Source: Mycolicibacterium sediminis (lineage in GTDB: Bacteria; Actinomycetota; Actinomycetes; Mycobacteriales; Mycobacteriaceae). From it: DNA of 64,000 bases. Shown here piece by piece: positions 36,570-45,472 of the stretch; position 1 is the first letter of the stretch, and each line of letters begins with the position of its first letter. The DNA lies in contig NZ_AP022588.1 in NCBI RefSeq assembly GCF_010731735.1, forward strand, positions 124,001 through 188,000, given 5' to 3'. The notes beneath the pieces are model-generated. The model was not told where the DNA came from, ran no database searches, and saw nothing but the letters and a program-made list of their open reading frames with translations. Both the position numbers and the translations under genes were made by a program.

Positions 36570-36596
36570 GTAGACACATGGCAAGAAAGTGTCTAC
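36570..36596. promoter_or_regulatory. 8-bp inverted repeat upstream of the Rv3519-cyp142 operon
   Basis: GTAGACAC and GTGTCTAC form a perfect 8-bp inverted repeat with an 11-nt spacer, centred 35 bases upstream of the Rv3519-like start. It does not match KstR. It is placed where a repressor or activator site would be, directly beside a larger hairpin. Confidence 0.5.
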
Positions 36597-36597
36597 C

Positions 36598-36658
36598 CGC
36601 GAGCAGACGTCAACTCCCCTGATCCTCGCTCGAACAGGGGAGTTCGCGTCTGCTCGCG
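36598..36658. terminator. 24-bp hairpin after the LLM oxidoreductase gene
   Basis: The arms 36598-36621 and 36635-36658 pair over 24 bp except for two adjacent mismatches, around a 13-nt loop. The element starts 14 bases beyond the stop of the upstream minus-strand gene, so it should terminate that transcript and separate it from the Rv3519-cyp142 operon. Confidence 0.75.
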
Positions 36659-36671
36659 AGGAAAGGTGACC

Positions 36672-37703
36672 CTAGACGAGGGCGGCGAGGTCGCGAATCT
36701 GCTCGGGCGACCGCGCGCCGACGACCATCATCGTGACGCCCGACGCCTCCCACGCCGTGATCTGCTCGCGCACGTAGTCGAGGTTGCCCACGATCGCGGA
36801 GTCGTCGACCAGCTCGTCGGGGATGACCTTGGCGGCCTCGTCCTTGCGGTCGGCGCGGAACAGCTTGGTGACGTCGTCGACGACCTCGGAGTAGCCCATG
36901 CGCCTGTAGACGTCGGCGTGGAAGTTGGTGTCCTCGGCGCCCATTCCGCCCATGTAGAGCGCGAGGTGGGGCTTCATCAGTTCCATGACCTCCGGCCGGT
37001 CGTCGGTGACGACCACCTGCGCGGTCGCACAGATCTCGAACGTCTCGCGCGTACGGCGGGCACCCGGCCGGGCGAAGCCCTCGTCCAGCCACTCGTTGTA
37101 CATGGCGCCGATGCGCGGCGAGTAGAAGATGGGCAGCCAGCCGTCGCAGATCTCGGCGGCCAGCGCGACGTTCTTGGGCCCCTCGGCGCCGAGCATCACC
37201 GGGATGTCCGCGCGCAGCGGGTGGGTGATGGGCTTGAGGTTCTTGCCGAGGCCGGTGGTGCCCTCGCCGGTCAGCGGGAGCGGATAGTGCGGGCCGTCGC
37301 TGCGCACGGGCGCCTCACGCGCCCACACCTGACGGAGGATGTCGACGTACTCACGGGTGCGGGCCAGCGGCTTGGGGAACGTAGCGCCGTACCAGCCCTC
37401 GACGACCTGTGGGCCGGAGACGCCGAGGCCGACGATGTGCCGCCCCCCGGACAGGTGGTCCAACGTCAGCGCCGCCATCCCCAGGGCAGTGGGGGTGCGG
37501 GCCGAGAGCTGCAGCACCGACGTGCCCAGCCGCATCCGGGTGGTCTCCCGACCCCACCACGCCAGCGGGGTGTAGGCGTCCGAGCCCCACGCCTCGGCGG
37601 TGAAGACGGTGTCGAATCCCGCCTCCTCGGCCGTGGCGACGAGTTCCGCGTGGTTCGTCGGCGCCTGCGCGCCCCAGTAGCCGAGTTGGAGACCCAACTT
37701 CAT
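36672..37703 (-). CDS. LLM-class (probably F420-dependent) oxidoreductase, Rv3520c-like
   Basis: This luciferase-like TIM barrel of 343 residues starts MKLGLQLGYWGAQAP and contains LGTSVLQLSARTPTALGMAALTL-type F420-binding segments and GRHIVGLGVSGPQVVEGWYG. I chose ATG 37703, which aligns with Rv3520c and has GGAAG upstream; TTG 37712 is 3 codons earlier. The family uses F420 or FMN for hydride transfer. The KstR site at 37751 is 48 bases upstream, so it belongs to the sterol regulon; its substrate is unknown. Confidence 0.85.
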   Translation of the reverse strand: MKLGLQLGYWGAQAPTNHAELVATAEEAGFDTVFTAEAWGSDAYTPLAWWGRETTRMRLGTSVLQLSARTPTALGMAALTLDHLSGGRHIVGLGVSGPQVVEGWYGATFPKPLARTREYVDILRQVWAREAPVRSDGPHYPLPLTGEGTTGLGKNLKPITHPLRADIPVMLGAEGPKNVALAAEICDGWLPIFYSPRIGAMYNEWLDEGFARPGARRTRETFEICATAQVVVTDDRPEVMELMKPHLALYMGGMGAEDTNFHADVYRRMGYSEVVDDVTKLFRADRKDEAAKVIPDELVDDSAIVGNLDYVREQITAWEASGVTMMVVGARSPEQIRDLAALV

Positions 37704-37750
37704 TTCCGCCAACTTCCTCGGACCCGCGGGCCCGTCCTTGCGACGATTGT

Positions 37751-37764
37751 TAGAACCTGTTCTA
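37751..37764. promoter_or_regulatory. KstR operator between the LLM gene and the DUF35 gene
   Basis: TAGAACCTGTTCTA is a full consensus match and nearly a perfect palindrome. It ends 9 bases before the DUF35 start and is 48 bases from the LLM-oxidoreductase start, serving both directions. Confidence 0.88.
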
Positions 37765-37773
37765 CTCGATGCC

Positions 37774-38766
37774 GTGAGCGCCAGCCAAAGCAGCCCGGCC
37801 AGTATCGATGAGCACGAGCCGCCTCTTTCGGCTCCGCTGAAACTGTCATTCGACTACACCCGTTCAGTAGGTCCGGTCCTCGGTCGGTTCTTCACGGAAC
37901 TGCGCGGACGACACGTCGTCGGCGTGCGCGGTTCGGACGGTCGGGTGCTGGTGCCGCCTGCCGAGTTCGACCCCGTCACCTACGAGCGGCTGACGGAGAT
38001 CGTACCGGTGGCCAGCGTCGGAACCGTGCTGTCGTGGACGTGGCAGCCGAGCCCTCTGGAGGGGCAGCCCCTTCAGCGTCCGTTCGCGTGGGCGCTGGTG
38101 AAACTCGACGGCGCCGACACTCCCCTGCTGCACGCCGTCGACGCCGGCAGGTCGGACGCGATCGAAACCGGTGCGCGGGTGCACGTGCACTGGGCCGACG
38201 AGCCCGTCGGCTCGATCACCGACATCGCGTACTTCGAACTGGGTGACTCCGAGGAGCCCGTCGAGGACGTCGCCGACGACCGCGATCCGGTGACACTGCT
38301 CGTCGTGCCGACGTCCATCGAGATCCAGCACACCGCCTCGCTGCCGGAGAGCACGTTCCTGCGCGCGCTCGAGGAGGGCAAGCTGGTCGGCGCCCGCACC
38401 GGCGAGGGCGGCAAGGTCTACTTCCCGGCGCGCGAGGCGGATCCGGCGACCGGGCAGCAGCTGACCGAGTTCGTCGAGCTGCCCGACAAGGGCACCGTCA
38501 CGACGTTCGCCATCATCAACATCCCGTTCGCGGGCCAGCGCATCCAACCCCCCTACGTCGCGGCGTACATCCTGCTCGACGGCGCGGACATCCCGTTCCT
38601 GCACCTGGTCACCGAGATCGACGCCACCGACGTCCGGATGGGCATGCGCGTCGAGGCGGTGTGGAAGCCCCGGGAGGAGTGGGGTCTCGGCATCGACAAC
38701 ATCGACTACTTCCGGCCGACGGGTGAGCCCGACGCGGACTACGAGACCTACAAGCATCACCAGTGA
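37774..38766 (+). CDS. tandem DUF35 protein, partner of Ltp3/Ltp4 (Rv3521-like)
   Basis: Starting at GTG 37774, the 330-residue protein contains two DUF35/OB-fold units (about 30-170 and 185-325), each with the GTVxxxT beta-barrel strand and a PLLHAVDAG or PFLHLVTEI strand. DUF35 proteins pair with thiolase-like Ltp proteins to form steroid aldolases or acyl-CoA complexes. I find no cysteine in the whole protein, so the rubredoxin-like zinc ribbon of typical members is lost in both units. ltp4 and ltp3 follow in the same direction, which supports a complex. Confidence 0.85.
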   Translation: MSASQSSPASIDEHEPPLSAPLKLSFDYTRSVGPVLGRFFTELRGRHVVGVRGSDGRVLVPPAEFDPVTYERLTEIVPVASVGTVLSWTWQPSPLEGQPLQRPFAWALVKLDGADTPLLHAVDAGRSDAIETGARVHVHWADEPVGSITDIAYFELGDSEEPVEDVADDRDPVTLLVVPTSIEIQHTASLPESTFLRALEEGKLVGARTGEGGKVYFPAREADPATGQQLTEFVELPDKGTVTTFAIINIPFAGQRIQPPYVAAYILLDGADIPFLHLVTEIDATDVRMGMRVEAVWKPREEWGLGIDNIDYFRPTGEPDADYETYKHHQ

Positions 38767-38809
38767 GTTCCACGGCCGACGCGCGCATGCTCGATGAGGA
38801 GACACCCCT

Positions 38810-39871
38810 ATGACCTTTCGTGACGTTGCCGTGGTCGGCTTCGCACACGCCCCGCACGTGCGCCGCACGGAGGGCACCACCAACGGCGTCGAGATGCTGA
38901 TGCCGTGCTTCGCCGAGCTGTACGCCGACCTCGGGATCGAGCAGACCGACATCGGCTTCTGGTGCTCGGGCTCGTCGGATTACCTTGCCGGACGCGCGTT
39001 CTCGTTCCTGTCCGCGATCGACTCGATCGGCGCGGTGCCGCCGATCAACGAGTCGCACGTGGAGATGGACGCCGCGTGGGCGCTCTACGAGGCCTACATC
39101 AAGATCCTCACCGGCGCCGTCGACACCGCGCTGGTGTACGGCTTCGGCAAGTCGTCGGCGGGCGTACTGCGCCGCGTACTCGCGATGCAGACCGACCCCT
39201 ACACCGTCGCGCCGCTGGTGCCCGACGCCGTGTCGACGGCCGGCCTGCAGGCCCGGTTCGGTCTGGACTCCGGCAAGTGGACCGCCGAGCAGATGGCCCA
39301 GGTCGCGCTGGACTCGATGAACGCCGGCGGTCGCACCGACTCGGAGCAGCCCGCCGCCAGCATCGACGAGCTGCTGTCCCGGCCGTTCTTCGCAGATCCG
39401 TTGCGCCGTCACGACATCGCACCGATCACCGACGGCGCATCGGCCATCGTACTCGCGTCGGGCGACCGCGCGAGGGAGATGCGCGAACGACCGGCGTGGA
39501 TCACCGGCATCGAACATCGCGTCGAGACACCGGTGTTGGGCGCCCGCGACCTGACGACCTCGCCGTCGACGGCCGCGTCAGCGGCCGCCGCGACCGGTGG
39601 TGACACCGGCTCCATCGACGTGGCCGAGCTGTACGCGCCGTTCACCCACCAGCAGTTGATCCTGACCGAGGCGATCGGACTGGGCGACTCGACGAGGATC
39701 AACCCGTCCGGCGGCGCGCTGGCCGCCAACCCGATGTTCTCGACCGGACTGGAGCGGATCGGCTTCGCCGCACGGCACGTCTTCGACGGCTCGGCGTCTC
39801 GCGTACTGGCCCACGCCACCAGCGGGGCTGCGCTGCAGCAGAACCTGGTCGCAGTCTTGGAGGGGAAGTAA
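38810..39871 (+). CDS. ltp4: Ltp4, thiolase-like steroid lipid-transfer protein
   Basis: The 353-residue protein has the thiolase-superfamily fold (VAVVGFAHAPHVRR, FGKSSAGVL, DIAPITDGASAIVLAS, NPSGGALAANPMFSTG). The nucleophilic Cys of true thiolases is absent (INESHVEMDAAW at that place), as in Ltp2-type retro-aldolases. In Rhodococcus, ltp3 and ltp4 are needed to remove C24-branched phytosterol side chains. It corresponds to Rv3522 and follows the DUF35 gene by 43 bases, with GAGGAGA before ATG 38810. Confidence 0.9.
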   Translation: MTFRDVAVVGFAHAPHVRRTEGTTNGVEMLMPCFAELYADLGIEQTDIGFWCSGSSDYLAGRAFSFLSAIDSIGAVPPINESHVEMDAAWALYEAYIKILTGAVDTALVYGFGKSSAGVLRRVLAMQTDPYTVAPLVPDAVSTAGLQARFGLDSGKWTAEQMAQVALDSMNAGGRTDSEQPAASIDELLSRPFFADPLRRHDIAPITDGASAIVLASGDRAREMRERPAWITGIEHRVETPVLGARDLTTSPSTAASAAAATGGDTGSIDVAELYAPFTHQQLILTEAIGLGDSTRINPSGGALAANPMFSTGLERIGFAARHVFDGSASRVLAHATSGAALQQNLVAVLEGK

Positions 39872-39874
39872 CTC

Positions 39875-41043
<1,169 letters not shown>

Positions 41044-41047
<4 letters not shown>

Positions 41048-41595
41048 ACCTGCTGGATCCCGCCCAGCTGCTGGATCTCGCCGAGGCCCGCGCGGTACCG
41101 CTCCGCCAGGGCCTGGTAGGTGGCGGGCGTCATGTTCACCCATCGCTCCGCGCCCGTCCCCGAGATGGGGCCGCGGACCTTGGCAGGTGAGCCGGTGACG
41201 AACACCTCGTCGGGGATCTTCGTGCCGCCGATCACCAGCGAGTGCGCGGCGATGAGACTCCGTCGGCCGATCACGGCGCCGTCGAGCACGGTCGCGTGGT
41301 TGGCGATCACGGCCTCCGGGCCGAGGTGGACACCGTGCACGACGCAGCTGTGCGCCACCGTGGCGCCGGGCCCGATGTCGGTGGGGATCCCCGGCGGGGC
41401 GTGCAGCACGCTGCAGTCCTGCACGTTCGCGCCCTGCCGGATGATGATCGGTGCGAAGTCGGCGCGCAGGACCGCGTTGAACCAGACCGACGCACCCGCC
41501 TCGACGTGCACGTCCCCGATGAGCGTGGCGGTCGGTGCGACGAAGGCACTGGTGTCGATCACGGGCGATCGGCCTTCGAACGAGTACAGCGGCAT
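41044..41595 (-). CDS. gamma-carbonic-anhydrase-like hexapeptide protein (Rv3525c-like)
   Basis: The 183-residue protein consists of left-handed beta-helix hexapeptide repeats (IGDVHVEAGASVWFNAVLRADFA, IGPGATVAHSCVVHGVHLG, ANHATVLDGAVIGRR). The three zinc-binding His candidates (HSCVVHGVH and NHATV) are present. It corresponds to Rv3525c. Such proteins bind metal and may hydrate CO2 or act on CoA compounds; the role in sterol metabolism is unknown. ATG 41595 has a -10 box 6 bases upstream, so the mRNA is probably leaderless. Confidence 0.85.
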
Positions 41596-41601
41596 GGAGT
41601 G

Positions 41602-41607
41602 GTTATA
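41602..41607 (-). promoter_or_regulatory. leaderless -10 box of the gamma-CA-like gene
   Basis: On the minus strand TATAAC occupies 41607-41602, 6 bases before ATG 41595. There is no ribosome-binding site between them. The KstR operator at 41670 lies 75 bases upstream of the start. Confidence 0.5.
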
Positions 41608-41669
41608 CCTCAGTGCAATGGCCAGAGCGTTCGGTGAACTGCGCACATTGCGCTACCGGGGGCAAAAAC

Positions 41670-41683
41670 TGTAACGTGTTCTA
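41670..41683. promoter_or_regulatory. KstR operator upstream of kshA
   Basis: TGTAACGTGTTCTA is a full consensus match. It is 29 bases upstream of the kshA start, in a divergent region shared with the gamma-CA-like gene. Confidence 0.88.
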
Positions 41684-41712
41684 GTTAGAACCACAGAAAC
41701 GGGAGGCCCACC

Positions 41713-42882
41713 GTGAGTAGTGAACCCACCGGCGCCGTCGGAGTCAGAGAGATCGACACAGGCGCGCTGCCGGACCGGTACGCGCGCGGCTGGCACTGCC
41801 TGGGGCCCGTGCAGGACTACCTGGACGGCAAGCCCCACGGCATCGAGATCTTCGGCACGATGCTGGTGGTCTTCGCCGACTCCCAGGGTGAGCTGAAGGT
41901 GCTGGACGGCTACTGCCGGCACATGGGCGGCAACCTCTCCCAGGGCACCATCAAGGGCGACGAGGTCGCCTGCCCGTTCCACGATTGGCGGTGGGGTGGT
42001 GACGGCAAGTGCAAGCTGGTCCCCTACGCCAAGCGGACGCCTCGCCTGGCGCGCACGCGCGCGTGGGACACCGACGTGCGCGGCGGCCTCCTGTTCGTCT
42101 GGCACGACGTCGAGGGCAACCCGCCGCAGCCCGAGGTCCGCATCCCCGAGATCCCCGAGTTCGAGAACGACGACTGGACCGACTGGCGCTGGAACACGAT
42201 GCTGATCGAGGGCTCCAACTGCCGCGAGATCATCGACAACGTCACCGACATGGCGCACTTCTTCTACATCCACTACGGGTTGCCGACGTTCTTCAAGAAC
42301 GTCTTCGAGGGACACATCGCCAGCCAGTACCTGCACAACGTGGGCCGTCCCGACATCAACGACATGGGCACCACCTACGGCGAGGCGCACCTCGACTCCG
42401 AGGCGTCGTACTTCGGCCCGTCGTTCATGATCAACTGGCTGCACAACAACTACGGCGGCTTCAAGGCCGAGTCGATCCTGATCAACTGCCACTACCCGGT
42501 CAGCCAGAACTCGTTCGTGCTGCAGTGGGGGGTCATGGTCGAGAAGCCCAAGGGTCTCGACGAGAAGACCACCGACAAGTTGGCGCGTGTCTTCACCGAG
42601 GGCGTCAGCAAGGGCTTCCTGCAGGACGTCGAGATCTGGAAGCACAAGACCCGCATCGACAACCCGCTGTTGGTCGAGGAGGACGGCGCGGTCTACCAGA
42701 TGCGCCGTTGGTACCAGCAGTTCTACGTCGACGCCGCCGACGTGACGCCCGACATGGTCGATCGCTTCGAGGTCGAGGTCGACACGACTGCCGCCAACGA
42801 GAAGTGGCACGTCGAGGTGGAGGAGAACCTGCGTGTGCGGGCCGAGCAGCAGGAGAAGGAGAAGGAAGGTCAACCTTCCTGA
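41713..42882 (+). CDS. kshA: KshA, 3-ketosteroid 9-alpha-hydroxylase oxygenase
   Basis: KshA is the Rieske oxygenase that 9-alpha-hydroxylates 3-ketosteroids; with KstD this opens ring B. The 389-residue protein carries Rieske ligands Cys68, His70, Cys87 and His90, and mononuclear iron ligands His182 and His187 in NVTDMAHFFYIH. GGGAGG lies upstream of GTG 41713. The reductase KshB is not in this window. It corresponds to Rv3526. Confidence 0.96.
   Translation: MSSEPTGAVGVREIDTGALPDRYARGWHCLGPVQDYLDGKPHGIEIFGTMLVVFADSQGELKVLDGYCRHMGGNLSQGTIKGDEVACPFHDWRWGGDGKCKLVPYAKRTPRLARTRAWDTDVRGGLLFVWHDVEGNPPQPEVRIPEIPEFENDDWTDWRWNTMLIEGSNCREIIDNVTDMAHFFYIHYGLPTFFKNVFEGHIASQYLHNVGRPDINDMGTTYGEAHLDSEASYFGPSFMINWLHNNYGGFKAESILINCHYPVSQNSFVLQWGVMVEKPKGLDEKTTDKLARVFTEGVSKGFLQDVEIWKHKTRIDNPLLVEEDGAVYQMRRWYQQFYVDAADVTPDMVDRFEVEVDTTAANEKWHVEVEENLRVRAEQQEKEKEGQPS
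42863..42880. promoter_or_regulatory. 8-bp hairpin at the kshA stop codon
   Basis: AGGAAGGT and ACCTTCCT form a perfect stem with a 2-nt loop just before the kshA TGA. The left arm is a Shine-Dalgarno-like sequence 18 bases from the next ATG, so folding would hide it. Translation of the last kshA codons would open the stem. Confidence 0.35.
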
Positions 42883-42887
42883 CGCCG

Positions 42888-43355
42888 ATGACCATTCGTG
42901 ACGAGCGGACCGAACCGCCAGACGTCGACCGCCTGGCCCGCGCGATGCTGCAGGTGCACGGTGCACACGACGACGATCACGAGTCGGGCACCGGCGATGG
43001 TCCGAACTCCTGGTCCAAGGCACCGGACTTCGCGTCGGATCCCGCGCGCGCGGCGGCCGTGCGCGAGGCGAGTCTGCGCGACCGCGAGCGCTACCTCAGC
43101 GCCGGTCTCGCGCCGGTCGACTGCAGGTTCTGCCACGTCACCGTCGACGTGAAGAAGCTCGGACCGACTCACACTGCGGTGCAGTGGAATTCCGCCGCGT
43201 CCCAGCGTTGTGCCGTCTTCACCGAGTTGCGCGCGTCCGGCGGCGACAGCAGTCGCAGCCGGTCGTGCCCCAAGCTCGCCGACAGCATCCGCCATGCCGT
43301 CTCCGAGGGCTGCCTCGAGGAGATGTCTAGCGCCCCGTCTCCTGGCGATGGCTAG
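42888..43355 (+). CDS. cysteine-rich protein downstream of kshA (Rv3527-like)
   Basis: The 155-residue protein starts at ATG 42888, 5 bases after kshA. The N-terminal third is acidic and disordered-looking. The rest holds CRFCHVTVDVKKLGPTHTAVQW followed by further Cys in QRC, SRSCPKL and EGC. The CxxC plus CP pattern suggests an iron-sulfur or zinc site. M. tuberculosis Rv3527 has the same position. An electron-transfer or maturation role for KshA is possible but unproven. Confidence 0.7.
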   Translation: MTIRDERTEPPDVDRLARAMLQVHGAHDDDHESGTGDGPNSWSKAPDFASDPARAAAVREASLRDRERYLSAGLAPVDCRFCHVTVDVKKLGPTHTAVQWNSAASQRCAVFTELRASGGDSSRSRSCPKLADSIRHAVSEGCLEEMSSAPSPGDG

Positions 43356-43689
43356 CCCGCAGTAGCGCACCCGACACCACCGCACCCGGGACGATCAGCG
43401 CTGCCGCCCACGACCGGCGCCACCAGGTCGCCGAATCGCACTGCGCCACGTAATCGGTGCGCACGGTGGGGTCCAGCGACAGCGAGTCGTCCGGGAATCC
43501 GATCCCGCCCGTGGCCTCCGCCTGTGAGTGGTCACTGGAAATCCCCGTGCCGCAGACGATTCGGGCACCCCAGCGGTCGTGGTCGTCCAAGCTGACCGGC
43601 CACAGCAGCGCGAAGACGCCGAGGCCGATCGCCGCCGCTGCCAGCAGTCCGATCACGAAGCGGTCGCGGATGAGTCTCGTCACGGCCAT
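43327..43689 (-). CDS. two-pass membrane protein of unknown function
   Basis: The 120-residue protein has hydrophobic segments at about 12-30 and 92-110 flanking an extracytoplasmic loop with two cysteines (RIVCGTG and AQCDSAT), likely disulfide-linked. It starts 9 bases after the mpaB-like gene and is probably the last gene of that operon. Its 3' end overlaps the convergent Rv3527-like gene by 29 bases. No family is recognised. Confidence 0.6.
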   Translation of the reverse strand: MAVTRLIRDRFVIGLLAAAAIGLGVFALLWPVSLDDHDRWGARIVCGTGISSDHSQAEATGGIGFPDDSLSLDPTVRTDYVAQCDSATWWRRSWAAALIVPGAVVSGALLRASHRQETGR

Positions 43690-43698
43690 CCCAGCGGC

Positions 43699-44739
43699 TC
43701 AGCTCAGCGCGCCGAGGATGGATTCGGATTCGACGAGGCCCTCGTCGCTGGGATCGATCCCGTCGGCGAACACCCGTCGGGACTGCTTCGCCCTCAGGTC
43801 GCGATGGGCGTCCGCGGGGCGGTCGAAGCCGTACCGCTGGCGCGCCTGCGCGGGGCTGAGCACCTCCGGGTTCTCCGGTGGGATCTTCAGCTTGATGGGC
43901 GCCACCACCGGCAGGGTCATCGGCGACAGCACGCCGAGCACCCGCAGTTCTGCCCGCGGGCTGAGGCTGATCGCGCGAAAGCCGGCCCACAGCACGGGAC
44001 GGACGAGGACGTCGGTCAGCCTCGACTGCTCGATGCCGCTGAGGTTCCGCATCCAGTGCGGCATGGTCGCAATCGTCCCCGCTCGCAGGACCCTACTGAC
44101 CAGCCGGGCCACCGGCCGCGCAGCCCGCGGCATCGGCGGCAGCATGACGTCGGCATCCAGCAGGTGGGTCATCGCCTGCACCGCGATGTCGCTGGCCACC
44201 AGTTGCGGTCGCATCCACTCGAAGTAGCGCCGCACGCCATCACGCGTGCGGGGCACGTCGTGCGGCGAGCAGGTCTGCAGTTCCGCGGCGACCGCGCATT
44301 CCTGCCAGTACCGGGCCTCGTCCTCCGGTGATAGCGGTCCGGGGCCGTACTTCTCGTACGCGTAGAGGATCGAGTGCCAGGCGGTCAGGTGGATCCACAG
44401 CTGGGACGCCGGGTCGTTGGCGTCGTAGCGGCCGCCCCCGTAGGGTTCCGTGCCGATCGCCTTCGAGTGGATCTTCACCAGCACGTCTGCCGCCGTTGCG
44501 GTCTCGCGGGAGCCGCCGAACGCCACCATCGAGAAGTACCGCAGCGTGCGGTCGTAGCGCGTGCGCGGACGGCGGTAGATGTCGTGCGTCTTGTCCACCG
44601 CCGCAACGAGGTTGGGATCGAGTTCCTCGACGACGACCGAGCGCTGGAAGCCGACGGTCATCGACGTCGGGTATCCCCACACCCGCCAGGTCACCGAACC
44701 CGGCCCGAAGAAGCCGTAATCCTCGTGTGCCGTCGTCAT
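43699..44739 (-). CDS. DUF2236 / MpaB-family oxygenase-like protein
   Basis: Starting at ATG 44739 (GGAGAG 6 bases upstream), the 346-residue protein has the DUF2236 pattern: FFGPGSVTWRVWGYPTSM, TAWHSILYAYEKYGPGPLS with conserved His, and RRYFEWMRPQL. The family binds b-type heme or iron and includes rubber oxygenase Lcp and fungal MpaB. An upstream ATG at 44772 overlaps the tetR stop and would add 11 residues. It is encoded in an operon with the TetR gene. Its substrate is unknown. Confidence 0.78.
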   Translation of the reverse strand: MTTAHEDYGFFGPGSVTWRVWGYPTSMTVGFQRSVVVEELDPNLVAAVDKTHDIYRRPRTRYDRTLRYFSMVAFGGSRETATAADVLVKIHSKAIGTEPYGGGRYDANDPASQLWIHLTAWHSILYAYEKYGPGPLSPEDEARYWQECAVAAELQTCSPHDVPRTRDGVRRYFEWMRPQLVASDIAVQAMTHLLDADVMLPPMPRAARPVARLVSRVLRAGTIATMPHWMRNLSGIEQSRLTDVLVRPVLWAGFRAISLSPRAELRVLGVLSPMTLPVVAPIKLKIPPENPEVLSPAQARQRYGFDRPADAHRDLRAKQSRRVFADGIDPSDEGLVESESILGALS

Positions 44740-44768
44740 CGTTCTCTCCGATCGTCGTGAGGGATGGG

Positions 44769-45404
44769 TCATCGCGCGGCGGCGAAGGCACTGGACACCA
44801 TGCGTCCGTACAGTTCGCCGAGTTCGTCGGGGGTCTGCGTGGTCGATTCGTCGAGCAGGGATCGCACCGCGGCCTCGCACGACGACAGAAAGAACTCGAT
44901 CAGGACGGGCAACGTGGCGTCGACGTCCTCGATCTGCCACCACTTCGTGACGACGGGGCGGATCCAGCCCGACGCCAGCACCGCCATCTCGGACCGCACC
45001 CTGGTGAAGCGGTCGGATACCGCCCGGTCGGGCTGGGCCGCGAAGACCACCCGCCAGGACTGTGGGCGCTCGGCGACGACGTTCAGGAGAGCGCGGAAGC
45101 CCGTGACGAAGGCGTCGTCGGGGCCGTCCCCGCGTGCGGACCGCAAGGCGGTGACCAGGGCGTCGCGCAGTCGTCCGGTCTCCCGTTCGAGCAGCGCCGT
45201 GATGATCTCGACGCGGTCGGCGAAGCACGCATAGACGACCGGGCGCGTGACCTCGAGTCGCTTGGCGATGGCGCCGATCGTCACCTCGCCGACGCCCTCC
45301 TCCAGCGAGATGGCCAGCGCGGCGTCGAGGACCTGTGGCCGGCGCCGCTCGGGCCCCAGGTGGGCGGCGCGACCGTGCTGGTCGGTCATGGCGGCATTCG
45401 ACAC
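44769..45404 (-). CDS. TetR-family repressor
   Basis: The 211-residue protein has an N-terminal TetR DNA-binding domain (about 20-68, VTIGAIAKRLEVTRPVVYACFADR) and a variable helical ligand domain. It is upstream of and in the same operon as the mpaB-like gene. An inverted repeat 32 bases before the GTG start is a candidate autoregulatory operator. ATG 45389 is an alternative start. Confidence 0.88.
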   Translation of the reverse strand: MSNAAMTDQHGRAAHLGPERRRPQVLDAALAISLEEGVGEVTIGAIAKRLEVTRPVVYACFADRVEIITALLERETGRLRDALVTALRSARGDGPDDAFVTGFRALLNVVAERPQSWRVVFAAQPDRAVSDRFTRVRSEMAVLASGWIRPVVTKWWQIEDVDATLPVLIEFFLSSCEAAVRSLLDESTTQTPDELGELYGRMVSSAFAAAR

Positions 45405-45435
45405 CGCACGAACCTAACATGGGTTCCTACGCTTG

Positions 45436-45452
45436 TGAAGGATTTTCCTTCA
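45436..45452. promoter_or_regulatory. candidate TetR operator
   Basis: TGAAGGA and TCCTTCA form a perfect 7-bp inverted repeat with a 3-nt spacer, 32 bases upstream of the tetR start. Position and size fit an autoregulated TetR operator. Confidence 0.5.
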
Positions 45453-45472
45453 TTGATGTAGCAAGCTGGCGA

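Noticed and set aside
36551..36573. degenerate KstR site TAGAACCTGGAGTA upstream of the Rv3519-like gene
   Set aside because: Only the left AAC half fits; the GTT half is GGA, so it was not listed.
35922..37811. 629-residue plus-strand open frame across the Rv3519- and Rv3520c-like genes
   Set aside because: Antisense to two recognisable genes; the composition is typical of a shadow frame and no start site is supported.
42009..42887. N-terminal extension of the Rv3527-like protein into kshA
   Set aside because: The frame is open, but its residues are the out-of-frame reading of kshA; ATG 42888 is the sensible start.
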